A DNA stretch of 64,000 nucleotides from Bradyrhizobium uaiense (GTDB taxonomy: Bacteria > Pseudomonadota > Alphaproteobacteria > Rhizobiales > Xanthobacteraceae), in contig NZ_VKHP01000009.1 of the NCBI RefSeq assembly GCF_010811875.1, positions 21,041 through 85,040 of the forward strand, in the 5' to 3' direction. Position numbers and translations under genes: made by a program. Every line of letters begins with the position of its first letter. The stretch's first letter is position 1. The notes beneath the pieces are model-generated. The model was not told the DNA's origin. It saw only the letters and a program-made list of their open reading frames with translations, and did no database searches. Positions 32,151-41,576 of this stretch are shown piece after piece.

Positions 32151-32723
32151 ATGACCCTGTCCAACGACCTCGACAAGCTCCGATCGGAAGTGAAGGCCGC
32201 CGTCAAGCAGCACTGGAAGGCGTTCCTGTTCGAAGGCATCCTGCTCGTCGTCCTCGGCATCGCCGCGATGATCGTGCCGACCTTCGCGAGCCTCGCCGTC
32301 ACCATCTTTCTCGGCTGGATGTTCCTGATCTCAGGCATCGGCGGGCTGATCGCAACGTTCTGGGCCCGCAACATGCCGGGCTTCTGGTGGTCGCTGATCT
32401 CGGCCGCGCTCGCCGTGCTGGCAGGCATGGTGCTGCTCGCCCGTCCGATGCAGGGCGTGCTGACGCTGACCATCGTCATCGGCGCCTATTTCATCGCCGA
32501 GGGCGTCGCCACCATCATGTACGCGCTGGAGCATCGCCGCGAATTGTCGGGACGCTGGTCCTGGCTCTTGATCGCCGGCCTGATGGATATCGTGATCGCC
32601 TTCTTCATCATCGCCGGCCTGCCGGAGTCGGCCGGATGGGCGATTGGCCTCCTCGTCGGCCTCAATCTGATGTTCGGCGGGGCGACCCTGATCGGCATGG
32701 CGTTGGCGGCGCGCAACACCTGA
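32151..32723 (+). CDS. HdeD/DUF308 family membrane protein
   Basis: A 190-residue protein with six membrane spans in three similar hairpins, such as AFLFEGILLVVLGIAAMIVP and GWMFLISGIGGLIATFW. The sequence matches HdeD, an acid-stress-linked inner-membrane protein in enterobacteria. Its biochemical role is not established. The N-terminus (LSNDLDKLRSEVKAAVKQHW) is cytoplasmic. It ends 33 bp before the promoter of the DAHP synthase leader and is not part of that unit. Confidence 0.85.
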   Translation: MTLSNDLDKLRSEVKAAVKQHWKAFLFEGILLVVLGIAAMIVPTFASLAVTIFLGWMFLISGIGGLIATFWARNMPGFWWSLISAALAVLAGMVLLARPMQGVLTLTIVIGAYFIAEGVATIMYALEHRRELSGRWSWLLIAGLMDIVIAFFIIAGLPESAGWAIGLLVGLNLMFGGATLIGMALAARNT

Positions 32724-32756
32724 CGGGCAACTGGCTGCCCTGCGCGGATTGGGGGG

Positions 32757-32784
32757 GTGACAGGCCCGCATCCGTGCGCTATAG
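32757..32784 (+). promoter_or_regulatory. Candidate promoter of the DAHP synthase leader
   Basis: GTGACA (32757-32762), a 16-bp spacer, then CTATAG (32779-32784). Transcription would start near 32791, only about 3 bases before the leader ATG at 32794. The leader mRNA would thus be practically leaderless, as is known for the trp leader of Sinorhizobium. Inferred from consensus likeness. Confidence 0.5.
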
Positions 32785-32793
32785 AGCCGCCCC

Positions 32794-32874
32794 ATGATCA
32801 CCGTCGCCACCAGCTATTTTTGGTACTTTAGCTACGACAGCTCGCTGGCGGCAGGAGGATCGCGCTCAATCTGA
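32794..32874 (+). CDS. Aromatic-rich attenuator leader peptide of DAHP synthase gene
   Basis: A 26-residue open frame, MITVATSYFWYFSYDSSLAA then GGSRSI. Residues 8-14 are Tyr-Phe-Trp-Tyr-Phe-Ser-Tyr, so six of seven codons call for an aromatic amino acid and all three are represented. No ribosome site precedes the ATG, and the candidate promoter places the RNA start a few bases upstream. The codons sit between two RNA segments that can pair (32806-32814 with 32844-32852). A ribosome waiting for charged Tyr, Phe or Trp tRNA would therefore decide the fold. This is the layout of a classical attenuator and strongly argues that the frame is translated. Confidence 0.85.
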   Translation: MITVATSYFWYFSYDSSLAAGGSRSI

Positions 32875-32900
32875 AGAATTGCAGCAAACATCCAAAACAA

Positions 32901-32924
32901 GCCGCCAGACCTGGCGGCTTTTTT
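32901..32924 (+). terminator. Attenuator terminator upstream of DAHP synthase
   Basis: Stem GCCGCCAG (32901-32908), AC, CTGGCGGC (32911-32918), then six T (32919-32924), 38 bp before the gene's GTG. The 5' arm can instead pair over 8 bp with the identical CTGGCGGC at 32845-32852 (antiterminator). That segment can itself pair with GCCACCAGC at 32806-32814 (one mismatch). The three mutually exclusive pairings give the 1:2, 2:3 and 3:4 structure of an attenuator. Confidence 0.9.
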
Positions 32925-32962
32925 GTGTGCCGGCAGGTCCCGAAATCCCAAAGGAGCCAGCC

Positions 32963-34048
<1,086 letters not shown>

Positions 34049-34071
34049 CGCGACGGTCCGGATTGAGCTTT

Positions 34072-34108
34072 GCTGGCGGTGCGCACGAAATCGCGCTCCG
34101 CCAGCTTT
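34072..34108 (+). terminator. Probable terminator of DAHP synthase gene
   Basis: GCTGGCGG (34072-34079) and CCGCCAGC (34098-34105) form an 8-bp stem with a partly paired loop (GCGC/GCGC), followed by TTT. It begins 23 bp after the aroG stop. The short T-run makes it a weak intrinsic terminator. Confidence 0.6.
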
Positions 34109-34213
34109 CCAAGAGCCGTTGCGGGTCGTTGCAGCGCGAGGCGCCGGAATGGAGGTGTCATACGACTGGCTTAAGGTGTTTAATGGTCGCGGGGCTCGAA
34201 CACGGAGTTCTCA

Positions 34214-34660
34214 ATGAACAGCGTACAAATCGAGCAAAAGAGTTACGAGATGCCCCCGCAGGAGGGGATCAGCATCGCCCAATTTCTCACCGTCGCCGAC
34301 ATTGAGCGATCGGCTCGCTACTATGAAAAGGTTTTCGGCGCTCGCATTTTGAGCCTCGGTGACGGCAATGCGCCCGGATACCTTCAATTCGAAAATATCT
34401 GGATGATTTTGAACGTCGGAGGCGGACCGACACCGGACAAGCCGACGGTATCGCTCAGCGTTCCCGACCCGAACAACATCAACAGTTTTCTGAATCTCCG
34501 CGTTGCGGATATTCAAGCGTGCTATCGACTCTGGAAAAGCCGAGGAGCCGAGTTCATCACCGAGCCGTTGGAGAAATACGGCGAGTGGCGCTGCTACATC
34601 CGCGACCCCGACGGTTATCTGATCGAGGTGGGCCAGAGCACTACCGTCAAATACGGCTAA
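34214..34660 (+). CDS. VOC-superfamily protein (glyoxalase/dioxygenase fold)
   Basis: A 148-residue single-domain protein. The pattern QFLTVADIERSARYYEKVFG, then ENIWMILNVGG and, at the end, WRCYIRDPDGYLIEVGQS, is the vicinal-oxygen-chelate fold with its C-terminal DPDG-(x)3-E metal ligand. Members include glyoxalases, fosfomycin resistance enzymes and ring-cleavage dioxygenases. The substrate cannot be inferred. It is transcribed in the same direction as aroG but a terminator lies between. Confidence 0.8.
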   Translation: MNSVQIEQKSYEMPPQEGISIAQFLTVADIERSARYYEKVFGARILSLGDGNAPGYLQFENIWMILNVGGGPTPDKPTVSLSVPDPNNINSFLNLRVADIQACYRLWKSRGAEFITEPLEKYGEWRCYIRDPDGYLIEVGQSTTVKYG

Positions 34661-34781
34661 CGCTCTGGCCGCACCGGGTGCGGATCTAGCAGCTTGCGCA
34701 TCTCCGCACGGGAAAACCTCGCCCTGTTTGCGGCGTGCCCTATGATTCGAAAATAGGTACCGTGCCGGCGTTGCTGGCGGC

Positions 34782-35048
34782 CTAGCAGCCGCGACAGATG
34801 CTCTTGATCTTCTTGTCGAGCGCAGCGTCTTCCTTGTTGGCCTGGCTGTTCGGATCGCTGATATTCTTCTCGTTGCCGACGTCGCCGCGGCGCGGCTGAC
34901 GATGTCCGACCGGCGCTTCCGGCACCCCGGAATTCTTCTGCATGGAGGACGATCCGCCCTGTTGCTGCGCCCAGGCATTGGACGTTCCAAGCTGGGGCGC
35001 TCCAACCGCAACCACCATCAGAGCCATCAACAAAACTGTCTTCCGCAT
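34782..35048 (-). CDS. Small exported protein, unknown function
   Basis: An 88-residue protein from the ATG at 35048 with GGAG 7 bp upstream. The signal peptide TVLLMALMVVAVGAPQLGTS ends at AWAQ. The mature chain is Gln/Ser/Gly-rich, then charged (DVGNEKNISDPNSQANKEDA), and ends in ICRGC with two Cys. Similar short exported proteins occur in Bradyrhizobium. No function known to me. Confidence 0.65.
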   Translation of the reverse strand: MRKTVLLMALMVVAVGAPQLGTSNAWAQQQGGSSSMQKNSGVPEAPVGHRQPRRGDVGNEKNISDPNSQANKEDAALDKKIKSICRGC

Positions 35049-35070
35049 CTCGCGTCTCCGCTTCTCAACC

Positions 35071-35322
35071 CTATTGCGCCCGTTCCGGCACTTCGACGGT
35101 AGCACAGTTGCGTCGCCCCTGCGCTGCGCAATCCTGTACCTTCCGTATATCGGCCATCGTGCCAAGGAGCCAGATTCCCGCGGCGACCAGCACCGCAAAG
35201 AAGCCGAACATCACAGCATTTTCGATGCCGCGGTTGCCCTCATTGTCGGGCGGCTCGCGCCGTCCGTCCCCGGCCCCGCTCACCGCGGGCTCACGATTGC
35301 GGCGGGTAAAGGTGAACGTCAC
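35071..35322 (-). CDS. Small single-span membrane protein overlapping epmB
   Basis: An 83-residue frame from GTG at 35322, 32 bp inside the end of epmB in another frame; GTG at 35286 is the alternative. It has a polar N-terminus (TFTFTRRNREPAVSG), one membrane span (NAVMFGFFAVLVAAGIWLLG) and a short tail with two Cys (VQDCAAQGRRNC). The overlap implies coupling to the EF-P modification genes, but nothing shows a shared function. Start uncertain. Confidence 0.5.
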   Translation of the reverse strand: MTFTFTRRNREPAVSGAGDGRREPPDNEGNRGIENAVMFGFFAVLVAAGIWLLGTMADIRKVQDCAAQGRRNCATVEVPERAQ

Positions 35323-36382
35323 CGCAATAATCGACGATACGGTATCGCCGTTCCACGTCTTCCTCACCTTCGCGGGAAGCCGGCTGCGACAAATAGGTCG
35401 GGCCGATCGGCGCCTTGCCGTGGCCGCCGGGGATGTCGAGGACATAATCCGGCTGACACAGTCCGGAGACGCGCCCGCGCAATGCCCGCATCAACGCCTG
35501 ACCGGCTTCGATCGTGGTGCGCAAATGCGCGGTGCCGGGCGCAAGGTCGCCGTGATGCAGGTAATAGGGCTTGATCCGGCACTCCACGAAGGCGCGCATC
35601 AGTGCCTCGAGCGTCGCCGCATCGTCATTGACGCCGCGCAACAAGACCGACTGGCTGACCAATGGAATGCCGGCGTCAACAAGGCGGGCGCACGCCGCGC
35701 GGGCATTGGCGCCCAATTCGCGCGGATGGTTGGCGTGGATCGCAATCCAGGTCGTCGCGCCTTCGGCCCGCAGCGCCGCAACCGTCTCCGGATTGATGCG
35801 GGCCGGATCGGCAATCGGGACGCGAGTGTGGAGGCGGATGATCTTGACGTGATCGATGGCGGCGAGGTCGGCCATGATCTCGGTCAACCTGCGCGGCGAC
35901 AGCATCAAGGGATCGCCGCCGGTCAGGATCACTTCCCAGATCTGTGGATGGCTACGGATGTAATCGAGCCCCGCGTGGTAGGCGTCGTCCGACAAGGCCG
36001 ATGCCTTTCCGGGCCCGACCATTTCGCGCCGGAAGCAAAACCGGCAATACACCGCGCAGACATGGACGAGCTTGAACAACACCCGGTCCGGATAGCGATG
36101 CACGATGCCTGAGACCGGCGAATGCGCATCGTCGCCGATCGGGTCGGCGTTCTCGCCCGGCAGCTCCACGAGTTCGTCGGGGCTCGGGATGAACTGCCGC
36201 GCGATCGGGTCGGCAGGATCGGCCGGATCGATCAGCGCGGCGAGCTCCGGCGTCACCGCGACCGCGTAACGCGCAGCCACCTGCTCGAGCGCGGCAAGGG
36301 CTGCGACCGGCGCGAGGCCGGCATCGACCAGCTCGCGCGGCTGTCGCAGCGTCGCCGCCAATTTGTGATCGATGCTGTTCAT
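35291..36382 (-). CDS. epmB: EF-P beta-lysylation radical SAM protein EpmB
   Basis: A 363-residue radical SAM enzyme of the lysine-2,3-aminomutase family. The iron-sulfur motif is CAVYCRFCF (Cys109, Cys113, Cys116), SAM-binding ILTGGDPLML follows, and the PLP-binding region near the end is LDIPGGHGKAPIGP. EpmB converts alpha-lysine to beta-lysine, which EpmA attaches to EF-P. Family length without the long C-terminus of true aminomutases and the neighbouring epmA and efp genes settle the assignment. The start overlaps the epmA stop by 4 bp. Confidence 0.93.
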   Translation of the reverse strand: MNSIDHKLAATLRQPRELVDAGLAPVAALAALEQVAARYAVAVTPELAALIDPADPADPIARQFIPSPDELVELPGENADPIGDDAHSPVSGIVHRYPDRVLFKLVHVCAVYCRFCFRREMVGPGKASALSDDAYHAGLDYIRSHPQIWEVILTGGDPLMLSPRRLTEIMADLAAIDHVKIIRLHTRVPIADPARINPETVAALRAEGATTWIAIHANHPRELGANARAACARLVDAGIPLVSQSVLLRGVNDDAATLEALMRAFVECRIKPYYLHHGDLAPGTAHLRTTIEAGQALMRALRGRVSGLCQPDYVLDIPGGHGKAPIGPTYLSQPASREGEEDVERRYRIVDYCGDVHLYPPQS

Positions 36383-37431
36383 GTCTCTCCTGCAGGCGGT
36401 GTCCAGACCACCTGATCAATTCGTGGCGCGCCGCTCGCCAGCATCACCAGCCGGTCGAAGCCGAGCGCGACGCCGCTCGCCTCGGGCATCTGGCCGACGG
36501 CGGCCAGGAAATCATCGTCGAGCGGATAGCGCTCGCCGTAGCGGCGGGCCTTCTCGTCCATCGCTGCGGTGAAACGATGGCGCTGCTCGATCGCATCGGT
36601 CAACTCGCCAAAGCCGTTGGCGAGCTCGACGCCGCAGGCATAGACCTCGAAGCGCTCGGCGACACGGGGTTCGCCCGCCTTGCTGCGGGCCAGCGCGGCC
36701 TCGGGTGACGGGTATTCGAACAGCACCGTCAGACGCCCCTGACCCAGATTGGGCTCGACATGCTCGACCAGCACCTTGCTGAAGATGTCCGACCAGGTGT
36801 CGTCGTCGGCAATCCGCACCCGCTCCTTCGCGGCCGATGCCAACGCTTCGCGATCGCCCTCGCCGCCCGCGATCGTCGCCAGCAAGTCGATCCCGGCGAA
36901 GCGCTCGAAGCCTGCGGCGACCGTCAGCAGCTCCGGCTCGGCAAACGGATCGGCCATCCTGCCGCGGAAGGAAAACCGCCCGATCCCGGTCGCCTGCGCC
37001 GCATGGGCGATCACGACGATCGTGTCGGCCATGATGGCGTCATAGCCGGCATTGGCGCGGTACCATTCCAGCATGGTGAATTCGGGGAGATGCAGGTCGC
37101 CGCGCTCGCGGTCGCGGAACACCCGCGCGAACTCGTAGATTTTCGGCTCGCCGGCCGCGAGCAGCTTCTTGCAGGCGAATTCCGGAGAGGTGCGCAGATA
37201 ACGCGTCGCATGCGCACCATCGGTCTGCCTGAGCTCGGTGCGCGGGGCGTGCAGATGCGTCTCGTTACCCGGTGAGATCTGCAGGATGGCGGTCTCGACC
37301 TCGGCAAATCCCTGCTCCTCGAACCAGGCGCGGAGCGCCCGCGTGATCGCGGTCCGCGCCTGCAGGAAGGGCCTGCGGTCGGCATAGCGCGACGGTGTCC
37401 ACCATGGCGAGGGCTGGTCGTGTGCTGTCAT
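36379..37431 (-). CDS. epmA: EF-P lysine ligase EpmA (GenX/PoxA)
   Basis: A 350-residue protein related to the catalytic core of class II lysyl-tRNA synthetase but lacking the anticodon-binding domain. Motif 2 is YEFARVFRDRERGDLHLPEF with TMLEWYRANAGYD, and motif 3 is GVALGFDRLVMLASG near the end. It activates beta-lysine and attaches it to Lys33 of EF-P. First gene of the leftward epmA-epmB pair, divergent from efp at 37944 across about 510 bp. Confidence 0.95.
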   Translation of the reverse strand: MTAHDQPSPWWTPSRYADRRPFLQARTAITRALRAWFEEQGFAEVETAILQISPGNETHLHAPRTELRQTDGAHATRYLRTSPEFACKKLLAAGEPKIYEFARVFRDRERGDLHLPEFTMLEWYRANAGYDAIMADTIVVIAHAAQATGIGRFSFRGRMADPFAEPELLTVAAGFERFAGIDLLATIAGGEGDREALASAAKERVRIADDDTWSDIFSKVLVEHVEPNLGQGRLTVLFEYPSPEAALARSKAGEPRVAERFEVYACGVELANGFGELTDAIEQRHRFTAAMDEKARRYGERYPLDDDFLAAVGQMPEASGVALGFDRLVMLASGAPRIDQVVWTPPAGET

Positions 37432-37943
37432 CGCGCGGCCGTCCCGGCGGTTGCGGATTCAACATCAACATGCCTCCACCCGCATTCAAGAGTCGGACGC
37501 AAATACTTGATTCCAAACAAATACATGACGCACACGACCTTGGCCTCCGGGGAGATGCGGCGACGCGGATCCCTTCTTGTCGAAAGATGCCGGTGTTGTC
37601 CATCGGTCGCCTCGGCTGAGCCTGAGCGGGGGCCCAGCATCCCGCACCGGTCCAACCGGCACGGATCAACCCATGTTCCGTCGACTGCGACCTCCGGGTA
37701 CCCCACGGCTGCCTGGGCTTGCCTTGCTCGCGCGAGCCCGGCGCCAGCGGCCTGGGACGCGGATTCGGCTCGGAAACAGGGTCAATCCCGGCGAGCGGGA
37801 ACGGTTGGCAAACTGCTGAATTCGGCCGCAAAAGACTGGCATCTCAGGGACAAATCAGTATGTTGCAGCCCGAAATCGCCGCCATGGCTGAGGGGCTGCC
37901 GAACCGGTTTGCGCCCCCGGCCCTCAAATTCAGGAAAACACCT
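37432..37943. other. Intergenic region between divergent epmA and efp
   Basis: 512 bp with several open frames but none with ribosome site, family motif or sensible composition. A local AT-richer patch at about 37500-37535 (TACTTGATTCCAAACAAATA) is the best place for a promoter. I see no riboswitch-like structure. An in-frame ATG at 37861 could extend EF-P by 28 residues, which would be abnormal for the family. Confidence 0.5.
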
Positions 37944-38510
37944 TTGAAAGTCATCGCCAGTTCCATCCGCAAGGGCAACATCATCGAGCAGGATGGCAAG
38001 CTCTATGTGGTCCTCTCCGCCGAAAACATTCATCCCGGCAAGGGCACCCCGGTCAGCCAGATCGAAATGCGCCGCATCGGCGACGGCGTGAAGGTCTCGG
38101 AGCGCTACAAGACCACCGACCAGGTCGAGAAGGCCACCGTCGAAGACCACAACTACAACTACCTCTACGAAGACGCCGACGGCTTCCACTTCATGAACAA
38201 CGACAACTACGACCAGGTCCAGGTCTCCAAGGAGATCGTCGGCTCGTCTGCGCCGTATCTGCAGGAGAACATGACCGTGAAGCTGTCGATGCACGACGGC
38301 AATCCGGTCGCGATCCAGCTGCCGCAGCGCGTGACGCTGGAAGTGGTGGAAACCGAGCCCGTCACCAAGGGCCAGACCGCGTCGTCGTCCTACAAGCCCG
38401 CGATGCTCTCCAACGGCATTCGCACCGGCGTGCCGCCGCACGTTTCCACCGGAACGCGCATCGTCGTCATGACCGAGGACGGTTCTTACGTTGAACGCGC
38501 CAAGGATTGA
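37944..38510 (+). CDS. efp: Translation elongation factor P
   Basis: A 188-residue protein, the normal EF-P length, from the TTG at 37944 with AGGA upstream. The N-terminal KOW-like domain carries HPGKGTP with Lys33, the residue lysylated by EpmA/EpmB. The two OB domains follow, including [20 protein letters not shown] and the closing [22 protein letters not shown] relieves ribosome stalling at polyproline. Direct neighbourhood of both modification enzymes means the cell makes the beta-lysylated form. Confidence 0.95.
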   Translation: MKVIASSIRKGNIIEQDGKLYVVLSAENIHPGKGTPVSQIEMRRIGDGVKVSERYKTTDQVEKATVEDHNYNYLYEDADGFHFMNNDNYDQVQVSKEIVGSSAPYLQENMTVKLSMHDGNPVAIQLPQRVTLEVVETEPVTKGQTASSSYKPAMLSNGIRTGVPPHVSTGTRIVVMTEDGSYVERAKD

Positions 38511-38547
38511 GCGATAGTCTCTCAGCAGACTCGAACCGGGGGGTGCA

Positions 38548-40134
38548 GTGAACAGGAAGGTGGTCAGCTTCATCAGTTGCTGGCTGGCAGCCCCGCTTTT
38601 GCCTCCTCCCGGCGCCCATGCCGACGAATTCCGGACGCCATCGATCTCGGCCATGCGGGTCGAATGGCGCGCCGTGCTCGACCAGCTGCAGCAGGAGATC
38701 AGCTCCCGCCCGGCCGTCGCCGCCAACTTCACCTTCGCCGGACAACGCCGCGTCCCCGCCACCGATCCGCGGGCGACGCCCGCTTTGGTGCAGCTCAATG
38801 CGGCGACCTCGCCGCTCTTCCCCGGCATTGCGCGCAGCCCGATCCCGGTGCTGCTGCCTTTCGACCCCGCAAGCTATCTCGACGCGCGGCAAGGCGCTGG
38901 ATCGGACAACCTGCCGGTCGCGCGCTATCAGGCCGATTTCCGCGCTGTCGATCTCTTCCAGGCCGGCGCGTCCGGCTATGACGCGGTATTCTCGCTCGAC
39001 CCCGGTGCCGGCGACGGCATGCCGCCGCGGACGTTTGCAAAGCCGGTCGAGGTGCAGATCTCGGGCTCGATCCTGGTCTATGACCTCGCCGACAGGCTCG
39101 GCGGCAAGGGCGAGCCGGTCAAGGCACTGGCCGCGCAGTTTCCGGACATGCGCCGCGTCATCCGCGAAGGCTACCTCCGCTATGCTTTCACCCGCTTCGG
39201 GATTCCCTATGTCGTGTCGATCCAGTGTCTCGACAGCGCGCCGCGGGCGAAGCGGCTGGCCTGTCGCGAGGCCACTCCGGTCGCCGAGCGCTTCCTGAAG
39301 GCGTTGCGCATCGCCGGCGGGCAGCCCTCGGAGCCGCGCGGCGACATCGCCTCCAGCTTCGCCGAGCGGCCGATCACACAGGCGGTCGACTTCAGCTACC
39401 GCCCGAGCGGCGACATCGTCGCGGGCAGCGGCGGGCGCAGGCAGCAGGGCGGCCACGCCGATTTCACCGTTTATTCGCAGATCCGCTTTCCGCTCGATAA
39501 GGCACCGGCCTTCGCGCACTCGCAATCCTTCGCCAGGCGCAAGGCGGGCGCGACCGCGGACGAGTATTCCTGGCAGGACAATTTCTGCGAGGCGCGCAGC
39601 TTCGAGGTCGGCCAATGCGCCAGCGGCTACGGCCATCAGGGCCAGGATATCAGGCCGGGCGCGTGTCCCGCCGACAGCAAGGACAGTTGCGAGCCGAGGC
39701 AGCAGGCGGTGGTCGCGGTGCGCGACAGCATCGTGATTCGCTCGTCGCAGCAGCAGGCGGCGACTTTGCAGGTCAACACCCGCACCGAGCATGTCCGCTT
39801 CCGCTACATGCACATGAACCCGTCGGTGATGGACGTCGACGGCCTACTCAACGGACGCCGCGTTGCCGAGGGCGAGAAGATCGGCGTGGTCTCGAACTAT
39901 CTCGACCATCCCAACGGCACGTCACGGCATCTGCATTTCGACGTGCAGGTGTTCACGCGCGACGGCTGGCTCTGGGTCAATCCCTACACCACGCTGGTGT
40001 CGGCCTATGAGCGGCTGATCCGCGGCCGCGGCCGCGAGATCGGGCCCGAGCCCGGACCTGCCGCGGCCATTGCGCATGCCCTGCCCGACGATGTCCTGCA
40101 TCGCATCGACACCCACGAAGGCGGCAGCAACTAG
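38548..40134 (+). CDS. Exported M23-family (LytM-like) metallopeptidase
   Basis: A 528-residue protein from GTG at 38548 (GGGGG upstream). The signal peptide ends near HADE. A long N-terminal region of unknown fold precedes the peptidase domain: GYGHQGQDIRPG gives the first His/Asp zinc ligands and SRHLHFDVQVF the HxH. The domain is interrupted by a Cys-containing insert (GACPADSKDSCEP). M23 enzymes cut peptide cross-links in the wall; divergent ones act as activators. Here the zinc residues appear complete. It follows efp by 37 bp but has its own start region. Confidence 0.8.
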   Translation: MNRKVVSFISCWLAAPLLPPPGAHADEFRTPSISAMRVEWRAVLDQLQQEISSRPAVAANFTFAGQRRVPATDPRATPALVQLNAATSPLFPGIARSPIPVLLPFDPASYLDARQGAGSDNLPVARYQADFRAVDLFQAGASGYDAVFSLDPGAGDGMPPRTFAKPVEVQISGSILVYDLADRLGGKGEPVKALAAQFPDMRRVIREGYLRYAFTRFGIPYVVSIQCLDSAPRAKRLACREATPVAERFLKALRIAGGQPSEPRGDIASSFAERPITQAVDFSYRPSGDIVAGSGGRRQQGGHADFTVYSQIRFPLDKAPAFAHSQSFARRKAGATADEYSWQDNFCEARSFEVGQCASGYGHQGQDIRPGACPADSKDSCEPRQQAVVAVRDSIVIRSSQQQAATLQVNTRTEHVRFRYMHMNPSVMDVDGLLNGRRVAEGEKIGVVSNYLDHPNGTSRHLHFDVQVFTRDGWLWVNPYTTLVSAYERLIRGRGREIGPEPGPAAAIAHALPDDVLHRIDTHEGGSN

Positions 40135-40556
40135 CTATTTCTCCAGGGTGCATCACCGCGCGACGCGGCTGCTGCGAAAATGCCCTGCTCGTAATCGATA
40201 AAGGCGCGCACCATGGCGCGATAAGCGGCTTCGGCAACCTTGGGCGACAGCCCGTCCGCATCCGCGAGCGCCATCGCCTTTTTCACCACAGCCTCGGCGC
40301 GCTCCGGCGCCTCGACCTGCGCGGGGTTGGCCTTGAAGCGCGCGGCTTCATGCACATAGCGGCCGCGCTCCGCCATCAGGCGCACGATCTCACGGTCGAG
40401 CCGATCGATATTGCCGCGGACCTCGCCGAGCGTCTTGCAGCAGGCGCCATTGTCGACCGTGGGGCTGCCCCACAGCGCCGGTGCATTGGTTGCGGGTTCC
40501 TCGGCCCATGCCATTGCAGGAACCAGCAAGGTCAACAGAAACGCCAGCAATCGCAT
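40131..40556 (-). CDS. Exported chorismate mutase-like protein (AroQ fold)
   Basis: A 141-residue protein with a signal peptide (LLAFLLTLLVPAMAWAEE). The mature part has the AroQ helices: VRGNIDRLDREIVRLMAERG, YVHEAARFK, ERAEAVVKKAMALADADG and AAYRAMVRAFIDYEQG. Key Arg and Lys at the usual active-site places are present. It could be a periplasmic chorismate mutase or isochorismate pyruvate-lyase-like enzyme. Why chorismate chemistry should occur outside the cytoplasm is unclear. Convergent with the M23 gene, stops overlapping by 4 bp. Confidence 0.78.
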   Translation of the reverse strand: MRLLAFLLTLLVPAMAWAEEPATNAPALWGSPTVDNGACCKTLGEVRGNIDRLDREIVRLMAERGRYVHEAARFKANPAQVEAPERAEAVVKKAMALADADGLSPKVAEAAYRAMVRAFIDYEQGIFAAAASRGDAPWRNS

Positions 40557-40682
40557 CGTACGCCTCCCAGAATGCCGAGCACGCCTTGCGACTGGTTATG
40601 CCGATTTTGCGCGCGGATGGAAGCCACACCGCGCTGCAGCTCAGATACTGGATCCCCTCCCGTCACGCCCCGCGCGACGCAG

Positions 40683-41576
40683 TCAGTCGATCTCCAATGC
40701 GGCCACCGTCTCCTGGACCCTCCGCTGAGCGTCGGCGGGTAGCGACAGGATCGGACGTGGGGGCTCGGCCGTACAGATGCCTCTGAGATTGGCAAGCGCG
40801 TAGACGACGCGCAGACCCGAGTATGCCTTGAACAGCTCCCACATCGGCAGCAAGCGCGCATCGAGCTGTCGCGCCCGGGCCGCATCGCCGCTCCTCACAG
40901 CGCGGATGATATCGAGGCAAATCCTCGGGAAGATGCCTGCGAGGACGCTGTACCAGGTGTCCCCACCCGCCAACAGCGCCTCGGTGCAATTCCAGTCGGC
41001 GCTGTAACCCAACGCTACGCCGCCAGGAACGACAGCCCGCAATTCCCTGAGATGGCCTGCCAGGTTCGCGGCGTCCAGCGCCGGGCTCTTCACCGCGACG
41101 ATTCCCTCGACACGGCCGAGACGGCCGATCAGAGCCGGCGTGAACCGGAAATGGGTGGTTCCGGGATTGTCGTAGATGCAGATCGGCAACCTGCTCTCGC
41201 GGGCCACGGTCTGAAAATGCTCGAAGACCTCATCATCAGTCAGGGGCGTATAGGAAACCGCCGCCAAAAGGCCCGCCGCCGCACCGGCATCACGCGCATC
41301 TTGCGCCAAACGCACCGCCTCGTCGGTGCGCAGCGCGCCGATACCGACCAGGATCGGCGTCCTGCCGTCGGCCAAGGCGGTCGCCGCTTGCACCGCCCGC
41401 AGCCGCTCCTCGCGGCTGAAATACGGATATGACCCGGTGCTTCCGAGCAGCCCGATCGAATCCACCTTCGCCGCAATCAAAGGTTCGAGCAGTGCGCGCA
41501 GAGCGCCCGTATCGACCTGCCCATCCCGGTTCGAGGGCGTTATCGGGAAGGCAGAGAGTCCCTTCAGACTGATCAT
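40683..41576 (-). CDS. Dihydrodipicolinate synthase-family aldolase/lyase
   Basis: A 297-residue TIM-barrel enzyme from the ATG at 41576. Family marks are LKGLSAFPITPSNRDGQVDT, IGLLGSTGSYPYFSREERLR, the catalytic Tyr in ICIYDNPGTT and the Schiff-base Lys in VAVKSPALD. It joins or splits a keto acid and an aldehyde. It is not the housekeeping dapA by sequence (GLLGSTGSYPY instead of GTTGE), so a sugar-acid or 2-keto acid aldolase is more likely. Single gene. Confidence 0.82.
   Translation of the reverse strand: MISLKGLSAFPITPSNRDGQVDTGALRALLEPLIAAKVDSIGLLGSTGSYPYFSREERLRAVQAATALADGRTPILVGIGALRTDEAVRLAQDARDAGAAAGLLAAVSYTPLTDDEVFEHFQTVARESRLPICIYDNPGTTHFRFTPALIGRLGRVEGIVAVKSPALDAANLAGHLRELRAVVPGGVALGYSADWNCTEALLAGGDTWYSVLAGIFPRICLDIIRAVRSGDAARARQLDARLLPMWELFKAYSGLRVVYALANLRGICTAEPPRPILSLPADAQRRVQETVAALEID

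Noticed and set aside
32879..32962. Upstream extension of DAHP synthase to a TTG at 32879
   Set aside because: It would translate through the attenuator terminator, lacks a ribosome site, and adds 28 residues unlike the family; GTG at 32963 has AAAGGAG.
37428..37831. Genes between epmA and efp
   Set aside because: Several overlapping frames on both strands, none with start signals or natural composition.
37719..37943. N-terminal extension of EF-P by up to 75 residues
   Set aside because: EF-P is about 188 residues in all groups; the TTG at 37944 gives this length and the proper first strand.
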